From Flavobacterium agricola (GTDB taxonomy: Bacteria; Bacteroidota; Bacteroidia; Flavobacteriales; Flavobacteriaceae): a stretch of DNA of 64,000 nucleotides. The notes under the pieces are model-generated. The model was given only the letters and a program-made list of their open reading frames with translations. It was not told the DNA's origin and did not search any database. Location of the stretch: positions 1,922,001 through 1,986,000 of the forward strand of contig NZ_CP081495.1 of the NCBI RefSeq assembly GCF_025919725.1, written 5' to 3'. Each line of letters begins with the position of its first letter. The first letter of the stretch is position 1. Positions 46,584-55,075 of this stretch are shown piece after piece. Position numbers and translations under genes: made by a program.

Positions 46584-46665
46584 CATCTCGGTGTTTCCCT
46601 TGACAGCATTATCTGCCCAGGTTCAACGGGTATGATCTCAGCCGTAACGGCACCCCTTTTGAGAC
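46584..46665 (-). promoter_or_regulatory. TPP riboswitch (THI element)
   Basis: On the minus strand, in order: TCTCAAAAGGGGTGCC, GGCTGAGATCATACCC, GTTGAACCTGGGCAGATAAT, GCTGTCAAGGGAAACACCGAGA. These match the conserved THI-box core (GGGGTGC, GCTGAGA, ACCC, TTGAACCTG, GATAAT, AGGGAA), and the outer helix P1 is TCTC/GAGA. It lies about 120 nt upstream of the receptor ATG with no strong terminator between, so control of translation initiation is more likely than attenuation. Confidence 0.93.
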
Positions 46666-46669
46666 GGGA

Positions 46670-46677
46670 CAAACTTA
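46670..46677 (-). promoter_or_regulatory. -7 element of the riboswitch-TonB receptor transcript
   Basis: The minus strand reads TAAGTTTG, so transcription would start within a few nt of the riboswitch 5' helix. No -33 TTTG at normal spacing. Confidence 0.5.
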
Positions 46678-46766
46678 CAATTATTTTTTAATTCTTCCTA
46701 AAAACCTAAAAAAATCTTACAAATCGCTTTTTTAAACTAGAATCTGCAAAGCATTGTTATTATTTG

Positions 46767-46774
46767 TAAATTTG
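46767..46774 (+). promoter_or_regulatory. Candidate -7 element of thiL
   Basis: TAAATTTG, 19 nt before the thiL ATG. Confidence 0.45.
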
Positions 46775-46793
46775 CAACATATACATAAATGCT

Positions 46794-47864
46794 ATGATTG
46801 AAGATAAAAATCAACAACGAACTCAGCTATCTCAAGTAGGAGAAATTAGTTTAATAGAACATTTAACCCAAGGATTTGCAATAGAAAACGAATCTACCAT
46901 TAAAGGAACGGGCGATGATGGAGCCGTTTTACAATTTGAAAACGAAAAAGTTGTAGTTTCGACCGATATGATGGTAGAAGGCGTTCATTTTGATTTGTCT
47001 TTTATGCCCTTAAAACATTTGGGCTACAAAGCTATTGTAAACGCCATTTCTGACTTGGCAGCTATGAATGCAACACCAACCCAAGTTTTGCTTTCGGTGG
47101 CTGTTTCTAATCGTTTTCCGGTTGAAGCTTTAGATGAACTTTTTGACGGATTTAAAACAGCAGCTAAAGTTTATAAATTAGATGTTGTAGGCGGAGATAC
47201 AACCTCATCTAACAAAGGTTTAATTATTTCGGTTACTGCAATCGGAAAAGCAAACGAAGAAGATATTACTTACCGCGTTGGTGCTGGTATTAACGATTTA
47301 ATTGTGGTTACTGGCGATATTGGTGCTGCCTATATGGGCTTGCAAGTTTTAGATCGTGAAAAACAAGTATTTTTGGTAAACCCTAATAACCAACCCGATT
47401 TAGAACCGTATTCGTATTTGGTAGAGCGCCAACTAAAGCCCGAAGCACGTACGGACATTAAAGAATTGCTTGAAAAAATGGAGGTAAAACCTACCAGTAT
47501 GATTGATATTACAGATGGCTTAGCTAGTGAAGTGATGCATTTATGTAAGCAAGCAAACTTAGGCTGCAATATTTACGAAGATAAATTACCTTTAGATCCG
47601 CAGTTAATTAACGTTTGTGAAGAATTTAATATTAATTCTACCACGGTTGCTTTAAACGGCGGAGAAGATTTTGAGTTGTTGTTTACTGTTAAAATGGAAG
47701 ATTTTGATAAAGTAAAACACAACCCGCACTTATCTATTATTGGCCACATGACCGATGTAAATTCTGGAACCAATTTGGTAACACGCGGTAACAATATTAT
47801 TGGTTTAAAAGCCCGTGGCTGGGAACCAGAAAACAATGATGAAGATGCACAAGTTGTTTTATAA
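46794..47864 (+). CDS. thiL: Thiamine-monophosphate kinase
   Basis: Phosphorylates thiamine monophosphate to thiamine pyrophosphate with ATP, in the cytoplasm. 356 aa. Typical stretches: IKGTGDDGAVLQ (about 37-48), VVSTDMMVEGVHFD, LGYKAIVNAISDLAAMNATP, VVGGDTTSS, ITDGLASEVMHL and NGGEDFELLF. There is no riboswitch on its own 5' side; the TPP element here points the other way, to the receptor. ThiL makes the ligand sensed by that riboswitch. Confidence 0.96.
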   Translation: MIEDKNQQRTQLSQVGEISLIEHLTQGFAIENESTIKGTGDDGAVLQFENEKVVVSTDMMVEGVHFDLSFMPLKHLGYKAIVNAISDLAAMNATPTQVLLSVAVSNRFPVEALDELFDGFKTAAKVYKLDVVGGDTTSSNKGLIISVTAIGKANEEDITYRVGAGINDLIVVTGDIGAAYMGLQVLDREKQVFLVNPNNQPDLEPYSYLVERQLKPEARTDIKELLEKMEVKPTSMIDITDGLASEVMHLCKQANLGCNIYEDKLPLDPQLINVCEEFNINSTTVALNGGEDFELLFTVKMEDFDKVKHNPHLSIIGHMTDVNSGTNLVTRGNNIIGLKARGWEPENNDEDAQVVL

Positions 47865-47898
47865 AAAAAAATCTCCGAATTAATTCGGGGATTTTTTT
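47864..47898. terminator. Bidirectional intrinsic terminator
   Basis: ATCTCCGAATTAATTCGGGGAT (one G-T pair) with flanking A and T runs, between the convergent thiL and outer-membrane receptor genes. Confidence 0.85.
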
Positions 47899-50575
47899 AT
47901 AGCTTATAACGCGCTATTAACATAACCATTCTGGGTAAAACGTAAAAAGTTGTTTCGGAAATGTAATAATCGGTAATCGTATTCTGTACCTTTTTACTAT
48001 TGCCTAATAAGTTTTGTCCTTGTATTTCAAAAATCCATGGGTTGTCTTTTTTCTGATAACGCAAACTAGCATTTAAAATATTGTAATCAGAATTACTTGC
48101 AAAGGCCGAATAATTAACAAATTTTACATACGATGCATCTACAACTAAATGCTTTAAAAAACGATAATCAGCAGATACTGAATAATTATCTGTTTTATAA
48201 CTTGTTTTTTGCTGTCCATTTATTTGGTTAAAACTACGTGTATAACTTGCTTTAATGCGTGGCAAATGTTTATCAAACAACGTTCTTACTTGACCTGTGA
48301 ATGCTTGCGAATTGCGATTGTATTGGTTATAAATTCCATCGATATTTTGATAATATTCGCTCCACGACAAACTGGTATTCACTTCAAATCGAACATCATG
48401 AATTACTTTAGAAACTGAACCAAAAAAACCAGCACGTTGTTCGGGTAAATTAGTCAAAACCGTGGTTGTAAATCTATTAATACCGTCGTAAGCAATTTCA
48501 TTTCTACGGGCATTTTCTTTTTTTACATAATTGGCATTTAGAAAATAAGATAAGCCATGCAGCATAGAAAATTTGTTAAGGCTAGCATGCATATTATGAT
48601 ATTTCTCGTTGCTTTGTAAAGCATTACCTTGGTAAACGGCATTGTATGAAGTTATCATTTTACCTTCGGCTAGCTGAGCTGCTGTTGCAAACGCAGTTTG
48701 CATGTTGTAATTAAAACGAAATTTTTTTCCGCGTCCAAATTCATATTCACTCAGCCATTGCGGCAACCAAGCACCTTTACTAATTTGGTTAGTTGTTGCT
48801 TGGTTTATATCTGCTTTATATTGATGCCAATATAAACCGGGCGTGTTAATTAATTTGCCGATATAGAATTTATATTCTAAACCTACATAAAAATCGTTTA
48901 GCTTATAATGCAATACATTAAAATAACCTGTTGGTTTAAAATCATACCATTGATCTGAATTGATTTGTTGTTGTACATTGCTGTTGTAATTACTGGTTGT
49001 AAAGCTGTTTCCGATATTTACATACAAGTGATTGAGTTGATTAATAATCCAGTAATTTTTTAAAAGTAGATCGATTACTTGTTCTTTATTCGAAATTACT
49101 TGTTCAACAATTGTTTCGTCAGCAGATTGAATTGGTAAATAACTTTCTAAAAAAGGATTACTTGATAACCACGTATTTTTAGGTTTATTAAAATTATAGG
49201 TATGGTTCAGTACAAAAGTGGATAAAAAGTTTTTACTAACATCTTGATGCCATTCAAAAAACTGTTTAAAATTCGTTTCGTTTACCGATTGGCGAATAGA
49301 AAAGTCATTTGGCGAAAAACTATTAAATGTTTCTAAATGATTATTTAGATTTTCTGATCCTAATTTTAAATTGAAATTATAAAATACGCGATTTTTTTTA
49401 TTGGGCTTCCAATCTAATTTTGTATTCCATAATCCTATGGTGTTTTTATCATTAGATTCTGAACTTCTAGTTTCGAACAACGCATTAGCATCGGGTTGAA
49501 TGTACTCGGTATTGGTTTCTGTTAATCGATTTAAAAAAACTTTAGAAAACACCAAAAATGTGGTAACATCTACTTTTTTAGAAATAGCTTGTTGCAAGCT
49601 TGCTGCTACAAATTGGGCCTTGTTTTGTTTTACATCTTTATTTTCACTCGAAAATTTACTTAAATCACTTAACGATTTTCTTCCGCCTGGTAAAAAGCTA
49701 CTTATTCCTCCTTCAAAACGTACCAAGTCAGAATAAGAAAAAATACGTTTACCCACAGTATTCGCGTCCGCAATAAGGTTTACCGTAGTTTTAGGGCTGT
49801 AATAAAACAAGGCTGCATTACCTATGTAAAATTCATTATCATTGGCTATCTCGGCTCCTGCTTCTATATCACCAAACACAAACTTTTTTTTGTTTTCTTT
49901 TAGTTTAATGTTCATTGCTAAATCTTCAGAGCTTGAAACTTTTTTTAAAAAATCAACCTCAACAAAGTTGTCAATTACTTCAACTTTATCAACGGCATCA
50001 GCCGGAATATTTTCAACTGCTAACTTGGTTCCACCACCAAAAAAGCTTTTTCCTTCTACCTGTAGTTGCGTAACTTTTTTGCCTTGCACCGTTACATCAC
50101 CATTATCTTTTACCTCAACCCCTGGCAATTTTTCTAACGCATCTTTTAATTTACGTTCGTTACCGTTAACGAAACTGTTTAAATTATAAATTATGGTGTC
50201 TTTTTTTATAACAATAGGTTGGTAGTCGTAATCAATAACAATTTCGTCTAACATATTAGCTTCTGCCACTAATTTAAAATTGGCTTGCGTAATGTTATCG
50301 TTGGGGTTAATAGTAATGGTTTGCGGTTGGTAGCCAAAATTATTTACCGTAATAGCATACGCTACACGTGCATCAAGTTCTAAAATGTACTTCCCTTTTT
50401 CATCGGTTGGTGTAAACTGCATTTTTCCGTTTTCGGTTTGAGGTACAGCCATCACATTGGCATAATCTAGCGGATTATGCAACGTATCGGTAACAGTACC
50501 TTGTAGCTTGCGGTTTTGGGCTACCGCGTTTAAAAAACATAAAAAAATAAGTAAAAGCAAGTGGTTTTTTGGCAT
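47897..50575 (-). CDS. Outer-membrane beta-barrel protein with carboxypeptidase-like and plug domains (TonB-receptor type)
   Basis: 892 aa. Signal peptide 1-19, carboxypeptidase-regulatory-like domain about 22-108 (LQGTVTDTLHNPLDYANV), then a plug-like domain about 110-235 (LKDALEKLPGVEVKDNGDV, IPADAVDKVEVIDNF) and a large barrel with many aromatic-alternating strands. The final strand is LPRMVMLIARYKL. No SusD partner is present. It is the last gene of a minus-strand run of GLPGLI-family genes, a pairing that recurs in Bacteroidota; it could pass the substrate or product of that cluster across the outer membrane. Substrate unknown. Confidence 0.88.
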   Translation of the reverse strand: MPKNHLLLLIFLCFLNAVAQNRKLQGTVTDTLHNPLDYANVMAVPQTENGKMQFTPTDEKGKYILELDARVAYAITVNNFGYQPQTITINPNDNITQANFKLVAEANMLDEIVIDYDYQPIVIKKDTIIYNLNSFVNGNERKLKDALEKLPGVEVKDNGDVTVQGKKVTQLQVEGKSFFGGGTKLAVENIPADAVDKVEVIDNFVEVDFLKKVSSSEDLAMNIKLKENKKKFVFGDIEAGAEIANDNEFYIGNAALFYYSPKTTVNLIADANTVGKRIFSYSDLVRFEGGISSFLPGGRKSLSDLSKFSSENKDVKQNKAQFVAASLQQAISKKVDVTTFLVFSKVFLNRLTETNTEYIQPDANALFETRSSESNDKNTIGLWNTKLDWKPNKKNRVFYNFNLKLGSENLNNHLETFNSFSPNDFSIRQSVNETNFKQFFEWHQDVSKNFLSTFVLNHTYNFNKPKNTWLSSNPFLESYLPIQSADETIVEQVISNKEQVIDLLLKNYWIINQLNHLYVNIGNSFTTSNYNSNVQQQINSDQWYDFKPTGYFNVLHYKLNDFYVGLEYKFYIGKLINTPGLYWHQYKADINQATTNQISKGAWLPQWLSEYEFGRGKKFRFNYNMQTAFATAAQLAEGKMITSYNAVYQGNALQSNEKYHNMHASLNKFSMLHGLSYFLNANYVKKENARRNEIAYDGINRFTTTVLTNLPEQRAGFFGSVSKVIHDVRFEVNTSLSWSEYYQNIDGIYNQYNRNSQAFTGQVRTLFDKHLPRIKASYTRSFNQINGQQKTSYKTDNYSVSADYRFLKHLVVDASYVKFVNYSAFASNSDYNILNASLRYQKKDNPWIFEIQGQNLLGNSKKVQNTITDYYISETTFYVLPRMVMLIARYKL

Positions 50576-50676
50576 ATTGACATTATTTATTAAAAAATAG
50601 CTGTATGAAAAAGCTTATTTAAGATTTTAAGAAGCATACAAAACTATTAAAAGCGACCAGTCAGTAATTATTAACC

Positions 50677-51378
50677 TCATTTATCTTGCATAATAGCATC
50701 CATTTCTTGTTTAATTCTTAAAAGTGCTGTTCTAAAATCTTCAGAATTATCAGGATCTATTAATTGCGTTTTAGTAGTTTTATTAAGCTCAATTGATTTT
50801 AACTTCCAATGCAAATCAGTACCATCTAAGCGATACGCTTCAAAAATTAATCCTGGTAAACCAGCATAATCGTTAGGCCCGTATGGGAAAGGAATTTCAG
50901 GACAAAACCAGGCTACAACCGGTATTTCTTTTAAAGAATAATCATCATATAAAAAACCTTGCGCCTTATAACATTTATAATTATCAATCATTTTAAACAC
51001 AGTAGATATTTCCCACTTGTAGTCATTAAATGCTTTATAATAGTAATCATATTTTGTAGCACTGTATGGGCTATTTTTAAATAAAATTTTTTGCTGGGGT
51101 TTAAAAGAATAAACTTTTTTAAAAAAATCTCTTTCTGGAAACATTCTATTTCTCAAATTTCCTTCTTGTTCAAAAATGGCACCATTTGAAGTAATGTACA
51201 AAACTCCAAATGTGTTTTTGCTCGCTTCAAGAAAGTGATTTTCATAATATCTTTTTTTATGAATATTTTTAATGGTATCAGTTTCAATAGCCGAACTAAA
51301 CTCATATGTGATTTTATAATTTTGCGCAAAAACAGAAAGAAAAAATACTTGAAAAAAAATTATAATAGCTTTATTCAT
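50677..51378 (-). CDS. GLPGLI-family secreted protein, paralogue 5
   Basis: 233 aa. Signal peptide 1-18 (cut after VFA), then N-terminal YKITYEFSSAIETDTIKN. The middle has GVLYITSNGAIFEQEGNL and the core has WEISTVFKMIDNYKCYKA, VAWFCPEIPFPYGPNDYAG and the family motif GLPGLIFEAYRLDG. The function of this Bacteroidota-specific family is unknown. Closest to paralogues 1 and 4, which share the YAGLPGLIFE-YRL-G form. It lies 101 nt before the outer-membrane receptor gene. Confidence 0.9.
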   Translation of the reverse strand: MNKAIIIFFQVFFLSVFAQNYKITYEFSSAIETDTIKNIHKKRYYENHFLEASKNTFGVLYITSNGAIFEQEGNLRNRMFPERDFFKKVYSFKPQQKILFKNSPYSATKYDYYYKAFNDYKWEISTVFKMIDNYKCYKAQGFLYDDYSLKEIPVVAWFCPEIPFPYGPNDYAGLPGLIFEAYRLDGTDLHWKLKSIELNKTTKTQLIDPDNSEDFRTALLRIKQEMDAIMQDK

Positions 51379-51513
51379 TACTTAATATTTTGATATTCAA
51401 AATACAAAACGCATAAATACATATCCAAAAAAACAAGATTAAAGGGGAGAAACTCAGTTAAAATGCAATTACTAGTTAAAACTGAAAACATTAATTAGGG
51501 CTCTATAACTAAC

Positions 51514-52212
51514 TTATTGTCGCATTATTTTCTGAATAGCATCGTCATAAAGTTTGTCGTACACTTCATAATGAATAGTTTTTTTAGCGTCTGGTACTGC
51601 AAAGCTTTTGGTTTTGTTTTTTTCTATAGCTTTTAGTTTCCAATGTAATTCTTTACCGTCTAATCTATAAACCTCAAAAATTAAACCTGGCAACCCCGCA
51701 TAAATATATGGCCCGTACGGGAGTGCAATTGCTGGGCAAAACCAAGCTTCTATATGCTGGTTATACTGCTCATTAAAATTTTTTATAACGCCACGCGCTT
51801 TGTAACACGTAAAGCCATCTATTATTTTACTTTCTGTAGTTATTTGCCAATCGTAATCTGCAAAATTACGGTGGTGGTATAAAGCAGGTAAATTTAAAGC
51901 CGGTGAATTTATTTTGTAATGTTGTTGCTCTGACTTAGATTGATAACTGGTTGCAATATAAGGATCGGTTGTACTGAATGCATTATGTAAATCGCCTTCT
52001 TGCTCAAACAAAGCTCATTGATTAGTTACATACAAAACTCCGTAGGTATTTTTATAATTATCTTTAAAATAGGAGCTGTAATATTCTTTAACCATACCAT
52101 TTTTAATATCTTCTAAATCAGTTAAATACTCAAAAGAATAAATGATTTTATAATTTTGGCTGTTTGCTGAACAAACAAGAAACAGCAAAAAAAAGTTAAA
52201 AAGTAATTTCAT
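51514..52212 (-). pseudogene. GLPGLI-family secreted protein, paralogue 4, interrupted by an in-frame TGA
   Basis: Starts at 52212 (MKLLFNFFLLFLVCSANSQN, signal peptide). The frame continues to GVLYVTNQ, then a TGA at 52012-52014, then ALFEQEGDLHNAFSTTD in the same frame to the end, including FTCYKARG, AWFCPAIALPYGP and YAGLPGLIFEVYRLDG. Paralogues have Gly at the stop position (SNGAIFEQEG, PEGTMFEQEG), so GGA to TGA, a single substitution, explains it. No indel is involved, unlike the other broken genes in the window. Either a real recent pseudogene or a base error. Confidence 0.85.
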
Positions 52213-52322
52213 AAAAAGTTCTTTTTTAAGATTAGAAAACAAACAGATAAAGTATGATACAAATATGGTAAGCAACAATTAACCATCAAACCACATTACT
52301 AATCAATTTAACAACATAAAAT

Positions 52323-52958
52323 TTATTCGTTTTTACTTTTAAAATGCCCAATTTTAGCATCAATTATTTTATCAATTTCTTGTAAGCTAACCACTGGGTA
52401 AGATGGCCATGGTATAGATTCCGTTGTATTATTTAGTAGCACTTCAGTAGCTAAAAAATTTAATTCTTTACTTGTGTATTCTAAAATAATCCCGGGTAAC
52501 CCCATCGCACCATTGGGTCCAACAGAATAAGGTAAATCTTTTGCAAACCAAGCTTCAATAATGTCGGTAACTCCGGTTGCTAAGTTTGTATATTGCCCAG
52601 TTGCTTTATAACAAACATAGCCTGCAATGTTTTTCTGGTTAGTGGTAATTTTCCAATCAGGTATTTTTACTGGTACCAAATAAGGTTGGTCTATCCCTAA
52701 AATATCTGATTTAGGAAACACCATATAACCGGTTACATTTTGTAAATTATAGAAATATGAATTTACAAAATGTATTTTTTGGGGTGATTCCTCACAATAA
52801 AACCATGCCGTTTGGTTAGCAAGTACTAATGTACTTTGCTCCATATTTAAACCTACATTTTTTATGTTAGCAAACGTATTTTGATACTTTATTTGTACAT
52901 TTTGTGCGTACGCAGATAAAGTAAATAGCGATAAAAATATATACAGTACTTTTTGCAT
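52323..52958 (-). CDS. GLPGLI-family secreted protein, paralogue 3 (divergent)
   Basis: 211 aa. Signal peptide 1-18 (cut after AYA). It keeps WKITTNQKNIAGYVCYKA and EAWFAKDLPYSVGPNGA, but the family motif is GLPGIILEY. It lacks the FEQEG segment of paralogues 1, 4 and 5. Its ATG overlaps the stop of paralogue 2 by one base (TAATG), so the two are translationally coupled. Confidence 0.88.
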   Translation of the reverse strand: MQKVLYIFLSLFTLSAYAQNVQIKYQNTFANIKNVGLNMEQSTLVLANQTAWFYCEESPQKIHFVNSYFYNLQNVTGYMVFPKSDILGIDQPYLVPVKIPDWKITTNQKNIAGYVCYKATGQYTNLATGVTDIIEAWFAKDLPYSVGPNGAMGLPGIILEYTSKELNFLATEVLLNNTTESIPWPSYPVVSLQEIDKIIDAKIGHFKSKNE

Positions 52959-53695
52959 TATCTAAAATTTCCGTTTTGAACATCCCTCATTTTCTTTCTC
53001 ATTTCTTCCCTATAAGCCTCGTAATCGGTTCGTTCGGTAAATCTTTTCGGTGCATCAAAGTAAGTTGCAGGTACTTGCTTGTTAAACACAATTGATGTAA
53101 CAATAAAACTACCGTTATTAGCTTCATCTAATTGCATAATTAATCCCGGCAAACCATTCATCTGATTCAATCCTACAGGTACAGCAATACTGGGTGCATA
53201 CCAAGCAGTAATATGTTTGGTATATTCTTTTATTGTTCCGTCGGAAGCTTGATAATTGTACGTATCGACTAATGTAGCTTTGTAACAAACAATGTTGTTT
53301 ATTGTTTTGGTTTCGTTTACCAATTTCCAATCTTTATTTTTTATTGGCATTTTAAAATAAAAATTACTGTATGAATCTCCAAGAAACAAAAATTGCGTAC
53401 GATTTTTTATATTATAAATAATATTAGAACCTAACTTAAGTTTAGCTAAAAAATAATCTAAGTCAGAATATAAAGCAGGATTGCTTTGATTTTGGTATTT
53501 AGCAAGTTGATTAGTAAACCCAAACGTTGCTGTTATGGTTTTTAATAATTCTTGTTCTTTTTCTTGCCTTGGGCTTAGCTCTTTACCAGAAGTTGCTAAC
53601 AAATACTGGTAAGTAACTTCGGTTATTTTTATTTCCTTATTATGTTGCTGCCCAAAACAAATAGTAGTAAATAATAATAATAATAAGTATCTCAT
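52958..53695 (-). CDS. GLPGLI-family secreted protein, paralogue 2 (divergent)
   Basis: 245 aa. The signal peptide is encoded by a run of TTA codons (MRYLLLLLFTTICFG). Core motifs: WKLVNETKTINNIVCYKA, AWYAPSIAVPVGLNQMN and GLPGLIMQLDEANNG. An extra about 25 residues (GKELSPRQEKEQELLKTITA) near the N-terminus distinguishes it from the other paralogues. It lies 48 nt after the small two-cysteine protein gene, with a hairpin between. Confidence 0.88.
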   Translation of the reverse strand: MRYLLLLLFTTICFGQQHNKEIKITEVTYQYLLATSGKELSPRQEKEQELLKTITATFGFTNQLAKYQNQSNPALYSDLDYFLAKLKLGSNIIYNIKNRTQFLFLGDSYSNFYFKMPIKNKDWKLVNETKTINNIVCYKATLVDTYNYQASDGTIKEYTKHITAWYAPSIAVPVGLNQMNGLPGLIMQLDEANNGSFIVTSIVFNKQVPATYFDAPKRFTERTDYEAYREEMRKKMRDVQNGNFR

Positions 53696-53709
53696 AATTG
53701 AATAGTTAG

Positions 53710-53734
53710 AAACGACCGCTTAGAGCGGTCGTTT
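53710..53734 (-). other. Intercistronic stem-loop after the small secreted protein gene
   Basis: AAACGACCGC / GCGGTCGTTT, a 10-bp stem with a 5-nt loop, 9 nt after the stop of the 75-aa gene. It has no U-run, so it is either a weak terminator or an mRNA-stabilising/processing hairpin that could raise expression of the small gene relative to downstream genes. Confidence 0.6.
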
Positions 53735-53743
53735 GATTTAGAT

Positions 53744-53971
53744 TTAAATCTCAGCATTCGTTCCACTTGCAACACAAGTATTATAAACTTGATTATAAAT
53801 TGCATCACGATCAACATCGTTTAATGGGGCACTTTGCTCTTGACTTCTATAATCATCAGTAGCATTAACAGCAGCTGCTGCCAACTCCACACAACGATAA
53901 TTAGGTGAGAAGAATGCAAACACATTGGAAATAGCCATTACAAAAACAGCTGATAAAATAAATTTTTTCAT
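53744..53971 (-). CDS. Small secreted two-cysteine protein within the GLPGLI cluster
   Basis: 75 aa. Signal peptide 1-19 (cut after VFA); mature chain about 56 aa, acidic, with exactly two Cys (residues 27 and 66), enough for one disulfide. The sequence has an Ala-rich helix (ELAAAAVNATDD) and a polar C-terminal helix (DRDAIYNQVYNTCVASG). I recognise no family. It is flanked by GLPGLI genes on both sides, preceded by an (AAT)n repeat and followed by a strong stem-loop. It could be a substrate, ligand or partner of the GLPGLI proteins; that is inference from position only. Confidence 0.75.
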   Translation of the reverse strand: MKKFILSAVFVMAISNVFAFFSPNYRCVELAAAAVNATDDYRSQEQSAPLNDVDRDAIYNQVYNTCVASGTNAEI

Positions 53972-54000
53972 AATAAATATTTTAAAAATGATTAATAACC

Positions 54001-54020
54001 AATAATAATAATAATAATAA
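54001..54020. repeat. Trinucleotide microsatellite (AAT)n
   Basis: Six tandem AAT units plus AA, 30 nt upstream of the start codon of the small secreted protein gene. Changes in unit number would alter promoter or leader spacing. Confidence 0.85.
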
Positions 54021-54071
54021 AGAAAGTATATATATTACGTGTTTTATGTTAAAACTGTTACGGTTTTATAC

Positions 54072-54767
54072 TTACAACCTTTTTAGCTTTTCCATCTCAT
54101 CAAAAAAAATTTTATCAAAACTCTCATAATGTATCACATCATCCGGATCTGGTAAATTAAATACTTTCGTCTTATTTTTTTCAATGCTTTTTAATTTCCA
54201 ATGCACCCCCAATCCATTTAAACGGTAAGCTTCAAAAATTAATCCTGGTAAACCAGCATAATCTTCCGGACCGTAAGGAATTGGTATTTCTGGACTAAAC
54301 CAAGCTTCCATATAGTAAGGATTACCATTAACACTCTTTAAACTTCCAACTGCTTTGTAACATGTAAAACCATCGATACTTTTTTGCTCGGTAGTTATTA
54401 GCCAATTATAGTCTATAAAGTTTCGATAATAATAAGATCCTTGTTTTACTAAATTTTTATTTTTCTTAAGATAAATTCGTTGGTCTTTTTTTGATGTAAA
54501 TCGCGAAGTAATAAAAGGTGCTGTACCGTAAACATTTTTTAAAGTGCCTTCTTGTTCAAACATAGTCCCTTCTGGAGTAATCCACAAAACACCTAAATTA
54601 TTTTGATGCTCTGGAATAAATATAGTTTTATAATAGTTTTTTTGTTGCTGATTTTTTATGGAATCGGGATCTGAAACTAAAGAAAAAGCATAGCTTATTT
54701 TATAGCTTTGTGAAAAAACATAAAAGCAGTTTAACAGTAATATTATTAAAAGAAATTTTTTATTCAT
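54072..54767 (-). CDS. GLPGLI-family secreted protein, paralogue 1
   Basis: 231 aa, first gene of the cluster. Signal peptide 1-19 (cut after VFS or QS). N-terminus YKISYAFSLVSDPDSIKN, then GVLWITPEGTMFEQEGTL, core WLITTEQKSIDGFTCYKA, EAWFSPEIPIPYGPEDYAG and GLPGLIFEAYRLNG. Conserved with paralogues 4 and 5 over its full length, which suggests tandem duplication. The second core Cys (WFCPE in 4 and 5) is Ser here. Confidence 0.9.
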   Translation of the reverse strand: MNKKFLLIILLLNCFYVFSQSYKISYAFSLVSDPDSIKNQQQKNYYKTIFIPEHQNNLGVLWITPEGTMFEQEGTLKNVYGTAPFITSRFTSKKDQRIYLKKNKNLVKQGSYYYRNFIDYNWLITTEQKSIDGFTCYKAVGSLKSVNGNPYYMEAWFSPEIPIPYGPEDYAGLPGLIFEAYRLNGLGVHWKLKSIEKNKTKVFNLPDPDDVIHYESFDKIFFDEMEKLKRL

Positions 54768-55075
54768 TTATTTAAAAAGTGAAAATATTTATGTAAGCAG
54801 CTTATTAATATAATTTATGTATTAACACAACCTCGAACTAATGATCTTATAATAAGCAAATACAAATGTTTAGTTATAATAAAAAAGGCAAACGGTTAAT
54901 TTATTCGCTAAAAGAACATAAAACTCAAAAAGGATTGCTATTTTATTTTTTAATAAACATAATAAATACCAAATACATCCTATTACGGTTTTTTGCAGAA
55001 ATACTTACGGTTTACAATAATGCATAAAAAAAACCTCTGTTTTAAAACAGAGGTTTTTAATTGTATGTACTAAAA
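54768..55075. other. Intergenic region between the GLPGLI cluster and glyS
   Basis: 308 nt, AT-rich, no ORF. It contains the glyS terminator at 55026-55058 and presumably the GLPGLI cluster promoter, but I could not find a convincing TTTG/TAnnTTTG pair. Confidence 0.6.
55026..55058 (-). terminator. Intrinsic terminator of glyS
   Basis: AAAACCTCTGTTT / AAACAGAGGTTTT stem with T-run, just after the glyS stop. Confidence 0.85.
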
